A stretch of DNA of 50,328 bases, from positions 1-50,328 of the forward strand of contig VMEU01000005.1 in NCBI GenBank assembly GCA_007375675.1, given 5' to 3'. Below are positions 16,181-23,442 of this stretch, one piece after another. The translations under genes were made by a program, and so were the position numbers. The stretch is from Parcubacteria group bacterium Greene0416_39. Lineage in GTDB: Bacteria; Patescibacteriota; Minisyncoccia; Minisyncoccales; UBA10102. Below the pieces are notes generated by a model. It was given only the letters and a program-made list of their open reading frames with translations. It was not told where the DNA came from and did no database searches. Position 1 is the first letter of the stretch, and every line of letters starts with the position of its first letter.

Positions 16181-17968
16181 TCACATTCTTTCAGGGGCGA
16201 CAATACCCAAAAGAGATAAACTATTTTTGATAATCTGGGCCGTGGCGGCAGTGAGCAATAGACGGGACTGCTTTGTGGCCTTATCTTCTGCCTGCAAAAC
16301 CCTATGGGTGTTATAGAAATTGTTGTACGCCTGAGCTACCTCAAACACAAAAGTCGCAACAACATTGGGAGAGAATTTCTCTGCCGCTTCCTTGACCACT
16401 TCCGGGAATCGGTATGCCAATCGAAGAATATCGAGCTCTTCTTTTGAAAACTGAAGTTTGGAATTTGGAATTTGGAATTTGGAATTTCCCGCTTTGCGGG
16501 CGATGCTTTTGCACCTGGCGTACGTGTACTGAAGGTACGGCCCGGAATTGCCTTTGAGGTTCAGAATTTTCTCCCAGTCAAACACAATATCGCCTGCAGG
16601 ATGCTGGGAAAGGTCGTTGTATTTGACCCCTCCGATTCCCACCGATCTAGCAACCTCTGTTTTTTCTTTGTCTGACAGTCCTCTCGTGGTCTCAGATTCT
16701 TCAATGATTGTTCTTGCTCTCTCGATTGCCTCGCTCAACACCTCTTCTAGATGAATCGTCTGGCCCTTTCTTGTTGAAAACTTTCCTTCTTTGCTTCTGT
16801 ATAGACCATGGGCTATATGCACAAGCTTTTCGTTATCTACAATTTCTGCCAGCCTTGCTGCAAGAAACACCTGTTTGAAATGTAAGGTTTGCTCCACCCC
16901 TGTTTCAATGACAATTGTGCTTGGTTTCCAGCGCTTCATCCGGTACTTCATATTTGCCAAATCGCGCGTGAAATAGGTAGTTACGCCATCTGTTTTCAGA
17001 AGCATTGCGGGAGGCAATTCGTCGTTTGGGAACGGAACAATCAAGGCTCCTTCACTTTCCCTCGCAAGTTTCTTCTCTTTGAATTCTTTCACAATTTGTC
17101 CCATCTTGTCCTCTCCGCCCCGACTGGGCGAGATCTCGCCTTTGGCGGAAAAAAAACTCTCGCCGATCGTATAGTCGATCTTCACGTTGAGCAGATCATA
17201 GATCCTCTCAAATTCCCGCAAGCTAATTTTTCTTGTTGCCTCCCAAATCGCGCGTGCTTCTGCATTATTCTGTTCAAGTTTTTTGAACCACGCTCGTGCC
17301 CCTTCTTCCATTGCGGGATTTAAGGCAAGCTCGGTATGGAAATCTACATACAGTTTTTCGAGATTTTCTATTGTTAGGCCGTTTAGAATTTTCTTTTGCT
17401 CTTTTGCCGTTTTCCCTTTGAGTTTCTTTCCATACAGCTGATAGAGAATTTTCCCGTGAGGAGTTCCCCAATCACCAGGATAGTTTATCCCAATGCATTT
17501 GTATCCAAGAAATGTATAGAGGTTGTATATTGCTTGACCAATAATAGTAGAACGCAAATGCCCAATACCAAACGATTTTGCAATGTTTGGGCTTGAATAT
17601 TCAATGATGATTTTCTCTTTTGACTTGCCAGACCCATATTTTTCTTTCTGTTCCACCATTTGGCGTAGTTCTCCAAGAAAAAACTCTTTTTTGAAGAAAA
17701 AATTAATGAACCCAGGGCCAGCCACCTCTACCTTCTCAATACTGGTATCTAGTATTTTGTATTTAGTATTTAGTATGTGACTACGTATCTCCTCGGCGAC
17801 TTCGCGGGGGGGTTTGCCGAGCTGTTTTGCCAAAATCAAAGCAACATTTGTTGAATAATCGCCGTGGTCTGAGTTTTCCGGATGCTCCAAAAAAATCTCT
17901 TCTTTTGAAAGCTTAAACTCTTTGCCAATAGCATTGAAGATGATCTGCTGGAGCTCCTCGCGAATCAT
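16181..17968 (-). CDS. argS: Arginyl-tRNA synthetase
   Basis: This 595-aa class I enzyme is complete. The N-terminal Add1 domain includes HGDYSTNVALILAKQLGKPP. The catalytic domain has SSPNIAKSFGIGHLRSTIIG (HIGH box, ~120-138) and YPGDWGTPHG; as is usual for ArgRS, the KMSKS loop is degenerate (EGKFSTRKG, ~410). The DALR anticodon domain has NSGPYLQYTYARCKSI and ends VAPERM. Three repeat inserts are in frame: KYKILDT (17741-17776), NSKFQIPNSKLQ (16457-16487) and a palindrome (17114-17149) giving SPSRGGED. The ATG at 17968 lies within a 7-bp inverted repeat. It diverges from smpB across 61 nt. Confidence 0.97.
   Translation of the reverse strand: MIREELQQIIFNAIGKEFKLSKEEIFLEHPENSDHGDYSTNVALILAKQLGKPPREVAEEIRSHILNTKYKILDTSIEKVEVAGPGFINFFFKKEFFLGELRQMVEQKEKYGSGKSKEKIIIEYSSPNIAKSFGIGHLRSTIIGQAIYNLYTFLGYKCIGINYPGDWGTPHGKILYQLYGKKLKGKTAKEQKKILNGLTIENLEKLYVDFHTELALNPAMEEGARAWFKKLEQNNAEARAIWEATRKISLREFERIYDLLNVKIDYTIGESFFSAKGEISPSRGGEDKMGQIVKEFKEKKLARESEGALIVPFPNDELPPAMLLKTDGVTTYFTRDLANMKYRMKRWKPSTIVIETGVEQTLHFKQVFLAARLAEIVDNEKLVHIAHGLYRSKEGKFSTRKGQTIHLEEVLSEAIERARTIIEESETTRGLSDKEKTEVARSVGIGGVKYNDLSQHPAGDIVFDWEKILNLKGNSGPYLQYTYARCKSIARKAGNSKFQIPNSKLQFSKEELDILRLAYRFPEVVKEAAEKFSPNVVATFVFEVAQAYNNFYNTHRVLQAEDKATKQSRLLLTAATAQIIKNSLSLLGIVAPERM
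16457..16487. repeat. 7-bp tandem repeat (TTTGGAA x4.4) inside argS
   Basis: Four exact TTTGGAA units plus TTT. Because 7 nt is not a multiple of 3, three units make 21 nt and code for a 7-residue period (NSKFQIP), seen as NSKFQIPNSKLQF in ArgRS between the catalytic and anticodon parts. Confidence 0.85.
17114..17149. repeat. GC-rich palindrome in frame in argS
   Basis: TCCGCC..GGCGGA closes a perfect inner palindrome GGCGAGATCTCGCC (17127-17140). It encodes about ten residues (GEISPSRGGE) inserted before a conserved region. Confidence 0.65.
17741..17776. repeat. AT-rich tandem repeat in argS (NTKYKILDT type)
   Basis: Repeated GTATTTA/GTATCTA units encode HILNTKYKILDTSIE just after the N-terminal domain of ArgRS. 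It is the same family as in ileS and uvrB. Confidence 0.75.
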
Positions 17969-17983
17969 ACACTTTTAGTGTAT
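17967..17983. promoter_or_regulatory. Perfect inverted repeat covering the argS start codon
   Basis: ATACACT-ttt-AGTGTAT. In the argS mRNA the 3' arm contains the AUG, so the stem could hide the start codon; as DNA it could be an operator shared with smpB. No protein is known. Confidence 0.4.
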
Positions 17984-18029
17984 CGTATTGTGAAGTAAAA
18001 TGGAATTGATGAATCCCGTTAGAGATTAG

Positions 18030-18470
18030 ATGAAACAGCTTGCCGAAAACAGAAAAGCATATTTTAACTATGAAATCCTGGGAAAATTCCAGGCGGGGTT
18101 GGTATTAACTGGGCCTGAAGTAAAGTCAGTGAGGCTCGGGAGAATGCAAATAGCTGGCTCCTTTTGCCGCTTTCAAGGAGAAGAGCTTTTCTTGTCAGGA
18201 GTTACCATACCTCCCTACCAACCTAAAAACACGAAGCCCAACTACGACCCTGCAAGACCAAGAAAACTTCTGCTCCAGAAAAAAGAGCTCAACTACCTGT
18301 TTGGAAAGGTGAAAGAACGGGGGTTGACGTTATTGCCCTTGAAGGTGTATACTACTAACGCAGGAAAGATTAAGATTGAGATAGCTCTTGCCAAGGGAAG
18401 GAAGAAATGGGATAAGAGAGAAGCGATCAGGAAAAGAGAGATTGCAAGAGAAATTAGGCAATCCTTATAA
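18030..18470 (+). CDS. smpB: SsrA-binding protein SmpB
   Basis: SmpB binds tmRNA and brings it to stalled ribosomes in trans-translation. The 146-aa protein has the oligonucleotide-binding barrel (NYEILGKFQAGLVLTGPEVKSVR, ~14-36; RPRKLLLQKKELNYL, ~80-94). It also has the basic C-terminal tail GRKKWDKREAIRKREIAREIRQ, which becomes helical in the mRNA channel and includes the DKRE motif. The start is ATG at 18030, 4 nt after a CCCGTTAGAGA repeat arm; no Shine-Dalgarno is visible. The stop is only 3 nt before the tmRNA gene, so protein and RNA partner are made together. Confidence 0.97.
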   Translation: MKQLAENRKAYFNYEILGKFQAGLVLTGPEVKSVRLGRMQIAGSFCRFQGEELFLSGVTIPPYQPKNTKPNYDPARPRKLLLQKKELNYLFGKVKERGLTLLPLKVYTTNAGKIKIEIALAKGRKKWDKREAIRKREIAREIRQSL

Positions 18471-18473
18471 CGC

Positions 18474-18823
18474 GGGGGTGTACGATTTGACAAGAAGCAT
18501 GAGGAACTTTTTGCAGGCCAAGTTTCCTGGAGTCTTGCATGCCCACCATAGCTTTAGCGAAGGTGGGCGAAAATCCAGGGGCATACTAACTGCCAACATA
18601 TTTGTCCCGCAACGCGGGACTCTCGCTTACGCGTAATACGCGATAAGCCATCTGGATCATTGATTCTCGATATATGATCCGGGTGTCATTCATCGAGAAA
18701 ACAAAGTAGCAAAGGGAAGGGGGTTTTGCCCAATTTCCACCTCTTCTCAACAACGAATTGGGATACGCCTGGAGAAGAGAGTTCTAAATCTTTTTGGACA
18801 CGGGTTCAACCCCGTCACCTCCA
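18474..18823 (+). ncRNA. ssrA: tmRNA (SsrA)
   Basis: The 5' end GGGGGUG pairs with CACCUCC at the 3' end to form the tRNA-like acceptor, and GGACACGGGTTCAACCCCGTC forms the T-arm. The 5' GTACGATTTGACA matches the tmRNA D-region but lacks one base of the usual TTTCGACA. The mRNA-like part has ACTAACT before the resume codon GCC (18592). It encodes the tag ANIFVPQRGTLAYA and stops at TAA (18634-18636). Inside the tag frame is a perfect GTCCCGC-aac-GCGGGAC hairpin (18604-18620), and the stop lies in a second hairpin (GCTTA-CGCG/CGCG-TAAGC). The 3' CCA is not encoded (ACTGC follows). One-piece, not permuted. Confidence 0.93.
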
Positions 18824-18874
18824 CTGCTTCGCTCCTCGCTTCCGCTCGGAGCTTCGTAGTGTAAACACACATTT
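18824..18874. repeat. Imperfect palindrome between tmRNA and infC
   Basis: CACT..GCTCC-tcgcttccgctc-GGAGC..AGTG (18822-18861) could end tmRNA transcription or allow processing. No long T-run follows, so read-through into infC is likely. GTGT-aa-ACAC follows just before the infC start. Confidence 0.45.
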
Positions 18875-19384
18875 TTGCAAAAGAGAATTTTTGTAAACAA
18901 CCAAATACGGGCAAAAGAGGTTAGGCTCATTGACGAAAAAGGAGCCCAGGTTGGCGTAGTTTCTCTTGAAGCTGCGCTTTCTCTTGCAAAAGAGCGGGGG
19001 TATGACTTAATTCAGGTTACCGAAAAAGTACAGCCCCCTGTATGCAAGCTCGCAGACTACGGAAAATACCTGTACCAACAAGACAAAAAAGAGAGGCAAT
19101 ACAAAAAACAGCAAGGCGGAGGGTTAAAAGAAGTGCGCTTAACCTTTAACATCTCCCCCCACGACATGGAAACAAGAGCAAACCAGGCACAGAAGTTTCT
19201 CCTTAAGGGAGACAGGGTGCGAGTTGCTCTGAGGTTAAGAGGAAGAGAGAAATACTTGAAAAACTTTGCGAGAGGCAAGGCAGAAAAGTTTGTTGACATG
19301 CTCAACCAAAAAATACCAGTAAAAATTGAGCGCGGCTTGCAAGAAGAACCAAGGGGCCTTGCAATGCTTCTCACTAAAAAATGA
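18875..19384 (+). CDS. infC: Translation initiation factor IF-3
   Basis: IF-3 keeps the 30S subunit free and checks initiator tRNA and start codon. The 169-aa protein has both domains: N-terminal VNNQIRAKEVRLIDEKGAQVGVVS (~7-30) and C-terminal KEVRLTFNISPHDMETRANQAQKFLLKGDRVRVALRLRGRE (~87-127). No ATG is available upstream. A TTG at 18875 or an ATT at 18887 could start it; rare starts are a known self-regulating feature of infC. It overlaps rpmI by ATGA. It is the first gene of the classic infC-rpmI-rplT operon, placed right after tmRNA. Confidence 0.95.
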   Translation: MQKRIFVNNQIRAKEVRLIDEKGAQVGVVSLEAALSLAKERGYDLIQVTEKVQPPVCKLADYGKYLYQQDKKERQYKKQQGGGLKEVRLTFNISPHDMETRANQAQKFLLKGDRVRVALRLRGREKYLKNFARGKAEKFVDMLNQKIPVKIERGLQEEPRGLAMLLTKK

Positions 19385-19566
19385 AAACGAGAAAATCAAT
19401 AACCAAGCGGTTCAAGCTTACCAAGCGCGGCAAGCTGTTGCGTCGAGTTGCAGGGCACGATCACGCCTTGGCAAAAAAGAGCTCAAAAAGTAAACGCCGC
19501 ATGCGCCGTTGGATTGAGGTTTCTCCCTACGAGGCAAAAGTCATAAGAAAGATGTCTACGTACTAA
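19381..19566 (+). CDS. rpmI: 50S ribosomal protein L35
   Basis: This 61-aa, very basic protein starts KTRKSITKRFKLTKRGKLLR and contains HDHALAKKSSKSKRRMRR, typical of L35 on the large subunit. The ATG overlaps the infC stop (ATGA), so translation is coupled. It ends 1 nt before the rplT start. Confidence 0.96.
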   Translation: MKTRKSITKRFKLTKRGKLLRRVAGHDHALAKKSSKSKRRMRRWIEVSPYEAKVIRKMSTY

Positions 19567-19567
19567 C

Positions 19568-19915
19568 ATGGCAAGGGTAAAACGAGGAGTCGCTTCCCAT
19601 AGAAGGAGAAAGCTTACTCTCAGACAAACAAAAGGATACAGATGGGGCGGAAAAGCAAAATATCGCCTTGCAAAAGAACGGCTTCTAAAGGCCTGGCAGT
19701 ATTCATTTCGCGACAGAAAAGCAAAGAAGCGCGCTTATCGTCGGTTATGGCAGGTTCAGATATCCTCAACCCTCAAAGAAAAAGGGTTGTCGTGGAGCGT
19801 TTTCTCTCACCTTCTCAAGGCGCACAACGTGCAGCTTGATCGGAAAATTCTTTCCAATCTTGTTCAAAAAGAACCTGACGTCTTTGCCAAAATTATTGAG
19901 GCAGTGAGAAAATAA
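19568..19915 (+). CDS. rplT: 50S ribosomal protein L20
   Basis: This 115-aa L20 binds 23S rRNA early in assembly. It shows ARVKRGVASHRRRKLTLRQTKGYRWGGKAKYRLAKERLLKAW at the N-terminus and the conserved FSHLLKAHNVQLDRKILSNL helix bundle at the C-terminus. In other bacteria L20 represses its own operon through the infC-rpmI leader. Its last 23 nt overlap the convergent Nudix gene. Confidence 0.97.
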   Translation: MARVKRGVASHRRRKLTLRQTKGYRWGGKAKYRLAKERLLKAWQYSFRDRKAKKRAYRRLWQVQISSTLKEKGLSWSVFSHLLKAHNVQLDRKILSNLVQKEPDVFAKIIEAVRK

Positions 19916-20333
19916 GATTGTTGGCTTTTTTGAGGAGTTTTTTTGCATTCGGAAACTTCAGCTTCAAAAGCGCTTTGTCAAAGGGAAGCCAAATGTACGC
20001 CAAATGTTCCTGGGAGATCTTCACGTCTTTGAGGCGTGTTTCTCCAAGAAAAAATACCACGGTTTTGAAAATCTTCTGGCCCTGTGCCTGGAACATGTAA
20101 GAAATGGTCTCCTTGAACCCATTAAGAAGCATAAGGTCTTTGACCCCGGTTTCTTCTTGAACCTCTCGTTTCACGGTTTCAATTTCAGTTTCTCCTTTTT
20201 CAATGTGCCCTTTGGGGAAATCCCAGTACTCTCTTTTGACCCTTGAGCCAGATGGGTAGTGCAACAAAAGATAGAAGGGTTGGCCCCCTTCTTTTCTGAA
20301 TACGACTGCTCCTGCTGATATTTCTTTAGGCAT
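19893..20333 (-). CDS. Nudix hydrolase (diadenosine-tetraphosphatase-like)
   Basis: This 146-aa protein carries a complete Nudix box, GHIEKGETEIETVKREVQEETGV (~42-64; GX5EX7REUXEEXGU). The SAGAVVFRKEGG start and WDFPKGHIEKGE context are typical of bis(5'-nucleosyl)-tetraphosphatases and related enzymes that remove nucleoside diphosphate-X compounds. The start is ATG at 20333, overlapping the 3' end of polX by 8 nt, so it is co-transcribed with polX. It converges on rplT with a 23-nt overlap. The substrate is not proven by sequence. Confidence 0.9.
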   Translation of the reverse strand: MPKEISAGAVVFRKEGGQPFYLLLHYPSGSRVKREYWDFPKGHIEKGETEIETVKREVQEETGVKDLMLLNGFKETISYMFQAQGQKIFKTVVFFLGETRLKDVKISQEHLAYIWLPFDKALLKLKFPNAKKLLKKANNLIFSLPQ

Positions 20334-22104
20334 GGTTCCTCTTATCTTTTAGCATCTGAAGAAATTTATCAAGAGGGAGGGTATTTACCACGTCTGCCTT
20401 TTGAGCCCATCCTCTCCTGGCTTGCGCAATGCCAAAGTTCAAAAATCTGAGGTGTTCTGTGCTATGAGCATCAGAGTTAATGACCATTTTTACTCCTGCT
20501 TCCACTGCTTTTTTAATATGAATATCTTTAAGGTCGAGCCGCCTGGGTTGAGCGTTAACTTCAAGCACCGTGCCTGTCTGCTTTGCTTCTTGAATAATAG
20601 CATCAATATCAATGTCGTAGGAATCTCTCTTGGGCATTGATCTCCCGGTAGGATGAAAGAGGATGTCCACATGGGGGTTTCTCATTGCCCGCATAATCCT
20701 TTCTGTCATATCATTCTTTGACATTTTGAAGTTAGAATGCACCGCTGCTCCTACCACGTCAAGCTTTGCGAGTGCTTCATCCTCAATGTCCAGGGTTCCG
20801 TCTTTTCTAATATTCACTTCTGCTCCTTTCAAGATTCGAAATTTTGCCCGATCATCCGATCGGGCAACCCAGTCGGATGACTGGGTTGAATTTATCCTGT
20901 CTATCTCTTTCATCTGACGCAAGAGCTTTTTCTCATCAGATCCGCCTGTCATTGCAAGGTCTTTGGTATGATCGGTAATCGCAATATAGCTCAACCCTTG
21001 CTTTTTTGCTTCCCGTGCCATTTCCTCAATGGAGTTGTTCCCATCAGTCCAGTTGGTTTGAATCTGAAGGTCTCCTTGCAAGGAACCATACGGGATAAGG
21101 GCTGGAAGACCTTGAGCGAGCGGAGCGAGCCGAAGGGCTGCTTCGATTTCTCCGGTATCTTCTCGCAGCTCAGGCTCAATGTACTGCATGCCAAGAACCT
21201 TGTATATTTCTTCTTCTGTTTCGCATGCAACTCTCTTCTCCCCTTTGAATAATCCGTACTCTGAAAGCTTGTAGCCCTTTTGCAAGGCCAAGGTACGCAG
21301 TTTCACGTTGTGCTCTTTGGAGCCGGTAAAATACTGGAGACCTGCGCCAAAAACTTCTTCTGGGAGGACCCGAACGTCAATATTAAAACCGCGTAAAGTA
21401 TGCACAGAAACTTTGGTAGGACCTCGGCCCCACAGCTTATCGTATTTCACGTACGACAGAAAAAACTCAATGACTTTTTCTGGCGTTTTTGTGGTAACTA
21501 ACATGTCGACGTCTCCAACCGTTTCTTTCATACGTCGTATGGAGCCAGCTGCTACTGCCTGTTTCACAAGTTTAGAATGTTGGAATGTTAGAATGAGCTC
21601 CTCAACGTAAGGATAGATAGCGCCGAGCAGCCATCTTCCTTGCGATCGTTTTACAAACTCAATTGCTTGGAGAATGTTCTGCTCGCTCTTTTCTCCAAAA
21701 TGCGGGAGTTTTCGTATCTGTCCGCCCTTAGCAGCTTGCTCAAGACCTTTGAGGTCTCGTACTTTGAGCTTCTCATAAAGCTCCTTGATGCTCTTGGGGC
21801 CCAGCCCTTCCACCAAACTTAGCTCGTCAAGGTCTATGGGATATTTTTTACGATACGCCTCATAATCTTGCACTTTTCCGGTTTTAAGATGCTCCTCAAT
21901 GCGCTCTGCGATTCCTTTTCCTACTCCTGGAATTTTTTCCAGCCCCTTGAGCCCTTCTGTTTTGTACAGCTCTTCAACATCCTGCGAGAGCGATTCCACT
22001 GCCGTGGCCGCCCTTTCATACGCCTGCGGCTTAAACGGAACATCGTCCATGTGAAGGTACAAAGCCATGTGAGCAAGTATGTTTGCGACCTCTGGGTTTT
22101 TCAT
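20326..22104 (-). CDS. polX: DNA polymerase/3'-5' exonuclease PolX
   Basis: This 592-aa bacterial PolX acts in base-excision and gap repair. Helix-hairpin-helix modules are at ~55-115 (IPGVGKGIAERI, VEGLGPKSIKEL). The polymerase beta-like nucleotidyltransferase has GSIRRMKETVGDVDMLV with the Asp-x-Asp pair (~188-204) and a third acidic residue in FNIDVRV (~245). A C-terminal PHP exonuclease domain (~350-580) shows TDHTKDLAMTGG, HSNFKMS and NSDAHSTEH metal motifs. Two in-frame palindromes (20844-20886, ~21112-21145) and an AT-rich repeat (21571-21598) are inserted in loops. The ATG at 22104 has a TATACT box 8 nt upstream, so the mRNA is probably leaderless. Operon: polX-Nudix. Confidence 0.96.
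   Translation of the reverse strand: MKNPEVANILAHMALYLHMDDVPFKPQAYERAATAVESLSQDVEELYKTEGLKGLEKIPGVGKGIAERIEEHLKTGKVQDYEAYRKKYPIDLDELSLVEGLGPKSIKELYEKLKVRDLKGLEQAAKGGQIRKLPHFGEKSEQNILQAIEFVKRSQGRWLLGAIYPYVEELILTFQHSKLVKQAVAAGSIRRMKETVGDVDMLVTTKTPEKVIEFFLSYVKYDKLWGRGPTKVSVHTLRGFNIDVRVLPEEVFGAGLQYFTGSKEHNVKLRTLALQKGYKLSEYGLFKGEKRVACETEEEIYKVLGMQYIEPELREDTGEIEAALRLAPLAQGLPALIPYGSLQGDLQIQTNWTDGNNSIEEMAREAKKQGLSYIAITDHTKDLAMTGGSDEKKLLRQMKEIDRINSTQSSDWVARSDDRAKFRILKGAEVNIRKDGTLDIEDEALAKLDVVGAAVHSNFKMSKNDMTERIMRAMRNPHVDILFHPTGRSMPKRDSYDIDIDAIIQEAKQTGTVLEVNAQPRRLDLKDIHIKKAVEAGVKMVINSDAHSTEHLRFLNFGIAQARRGWAQKADVVNTLPLDKFLQMLKDKRNHA
20844..20886. repeat. Twin-hairpin palindrome inserted in frame in polX
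   Basis: Hairpin 1 TTGCCCGATC-atcc-GATCGGGCAA and hairpin 2 ACCCAGTC-ggat-GACTGGGT are both perfect. TCATCCGA in the first pairs with TCGGATGA in the second. It codes for TQSSDWVARSDDRAKF inside the PHP domain. The layout equals that of the ileS insert. Confidence 0.85.
21571..21598. repeat. AT-rich tandem repeat in polX (TFQHSK type)
   Basis: TTTAGAATGT-TGGAATGT-TAGAATG units encode LTFQHSKLVK just before the catalytic GSIRR motif of PolX. Confidence 0.6.
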
Positions 22105-22170
22105 ATTCTTCTAGTATACCTTCCACTGGAAGTTTTGCCACTGGCGGTGTATACTAAGATATTATCCCGT

Positions 22171-22833
22171 ATGAAAAATCTCATTAGCTTTTTCCTGAAG
22201 GCAGGTGAAGTGAAACGCCTTAAACAGCGTGGGTTAGTTTTGCGTGGCATTAAAGACCCTGCTACCGTTGGCGGCCACAGTTTTAGAGAGGCTCTCATGG
22301 CTTGGGTGCTTGGAAAAATTGGCGGAGTTGGACTTGACGAAAATCGACTCATAAAGCTCACCCTTTCCCACGATTTGGTTGCAGGATATGCAGGAGATAT
22401 TACTCCCTACGAACCACTTATCTGGGAACACAACGAGAAAAATCTAAAAAAAATATTTGTGAAATGGATCCGCCTTTCTCAACAAGAAAAAGAGCATTTC
22501 TATAGAATCCAGCGTGAACGTGAACAGAAAGCTCTCCAGGAACTCGGTAGCCTTCTCCCAAACCCTCTTAGGGCGGAGATAAAAGCACTTTGGAAAGAAT
22601 ATAAAGAGGGAACGTCAAGAGAGGGAAGGTTTATTCAACAATTAGACATGCTTGAAAACTTTCTTCAATCTATTGAATACTGGCGGGTGGATAAAAAGTT
22701 TCCTATCGAGTCTTGGTGGCAACAAATGAAAGAGTTAATAAACGATCCATTGCTAGTTTCTCTTTTGAGCCAGATTGATAACGTGCTCTATAAAAGTATG
22801 CTATCTGCACAAAAGAAAACTCCTGGAAAATAA
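22171..22833 (+). CDS. HD-domain phosphohydrolase (YfbR/HDDC2-like)
   Basis: This 220-aa protein has the HD fold of 5'-deoxynucleotidases: GGHSFREALMAWVLGKIG (~30-47, first His), KLTLSHDLVAGYAGDITPYE (~64-83, the HD pair and GDITP motif) and a later Asp in RFIQQLDMLENFLQSIEYW (~152-170). HDDC2/YfbR enzymes dephosphorylate deoxyribonucleoside monophosphates, so a nucleotide-pool role is likely. The usual EHS is GGHS here. The start is ATG at 22171 with a TATTAT box 5 nt upstream. It is transcribed divergently from polX across 66 nt. The C-terminal KKTPGK is basic. Confidence 0.85.
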   Translation: MKNLISFFLKAGEVKRLKQRGLVLRGIKDPATVGGHSFREALMAWVLGKIGGVGLDENRLIKLTLSHDLVAGYAGDITPYEPLIWEHNEKNLKKIFVKWIRLSQQEKEHFYRIQREREQKALQELGSLLPNPLRAEIKALWKEYKEGTSREGRFIQQLDMLENFLQSIEYWRVDKKFPIESWWQQMKELINDPLLVSLLSQIDNVLYKSMLSAQKKTPGK

Positions 22834-22880
22834 AAATGGGCGGCGAGTACGTGTGCAGAATGCATACGTACTCACCACCC
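22828..22880 (-). terminator. Terminator of cdd
   Basis: Minus strand: GGGTGGTGAGTACGT (22880-22866) pairs with ACGTACTCGCCGCCC (22852-22838), a 15-bp stem with two G-T pairs, followed by ATTTTTATTTTCC. It starts directly at the cdd stop codon. Confidence 0.85.
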
Positions 22881-23408
22881 TTAGTTGGCCGCTTCCTGCG
22901 GCTCAACATTCAGAAGGTCCTCCGGCCCGAATGCCAGGGGCAAGAGAATGCCTATCGTGGTAGGCAGCACCCTCTGTAGATCGGTAGTTGCCAGGTACAC
23001 CCTAAACCCTTCCCCCACGCCGGATCTCCAGCCATATTCACTTATGACCTGGCGGCATTCTCCGCAGGGCGCAGTAACCCCGGGCGTGGGATGACCCTCT
23101 TTGCCACGTGCAACGATTGCAATCGCTACGCATTGGTCCCCTACTCCAAGATTATGAGCCGTCGAAAGCGCGGTGCGTTCCGCGCAGATACTCGACCCAT
23201 ATGCTGCGTTTTCTATATTGGTTCCAACGACGATTTGGCCATCGCTGGTGAGAACAGCAGCTGCTACCGAGAAACCAGAATTGGGATTGTACGGGCTGTC
23301 AAGCTTCTGCTGTGCCTCTCGAAGCAATCTTTGGATTTGGGGATCGACTTCGGGAAACTCGGTATACCGGAACCCCCGTGCGTTGCCGTTGTTCCTAGGG
23401 CTAGCCAT
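22881..23408 (-). CDS. cdd: Cytidine deaminase
   Basis: This 175-aa enzyme converts cytidine or deoxycytidine to uridine in pyrimidine salvage. The zinc site is SSICAERTAL (~72-81, CAE with the catalytic Glu) and TAPCGECRQVI (~112-122, PCxxC). The substrate loop is FSVAAAVL..GTNIENAAYG (~46-70), so this is the three-Cys tetrameric type. N- and C-terminal extensions make it longer than the usual ~130 aa. The ATG at 23408 is preceded by AAGGAGGTGA, a perfect match to the 16S anti-Shine-Dalgarno sequence. It has its own terminator, forming a single-gene cassette. Salvage enzymes fit a host-dependent lifestyle. Confidence 0.95.
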   Translation of the reverse strand: MASPRNNGNARGFRYTEFPEVDPQIQRLLREAQQKLDSPYNPNSGFSVAAAVLTSDGQIVVGTNIENAAYGSSICAERTALSTAHNLGVGDQCVAIAIVARGKEGHPTPGVTAPCGECRQVISEYGWRSGVGEGFRVYLATTDLQRVLPTTIGILLPLAFGPEDLLNVEPQEAAN

Positions 23409-23442
23409 CTGTCCTCACCTCCTTTTTAAGAACTCTGAATAT

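Noticed and set aside
16457-16487. CRISPR-like short repeat
   Set aside because: Units of 7 bp without spacers inside argS; this is a simple tandem repeat, and no cas gene is present.
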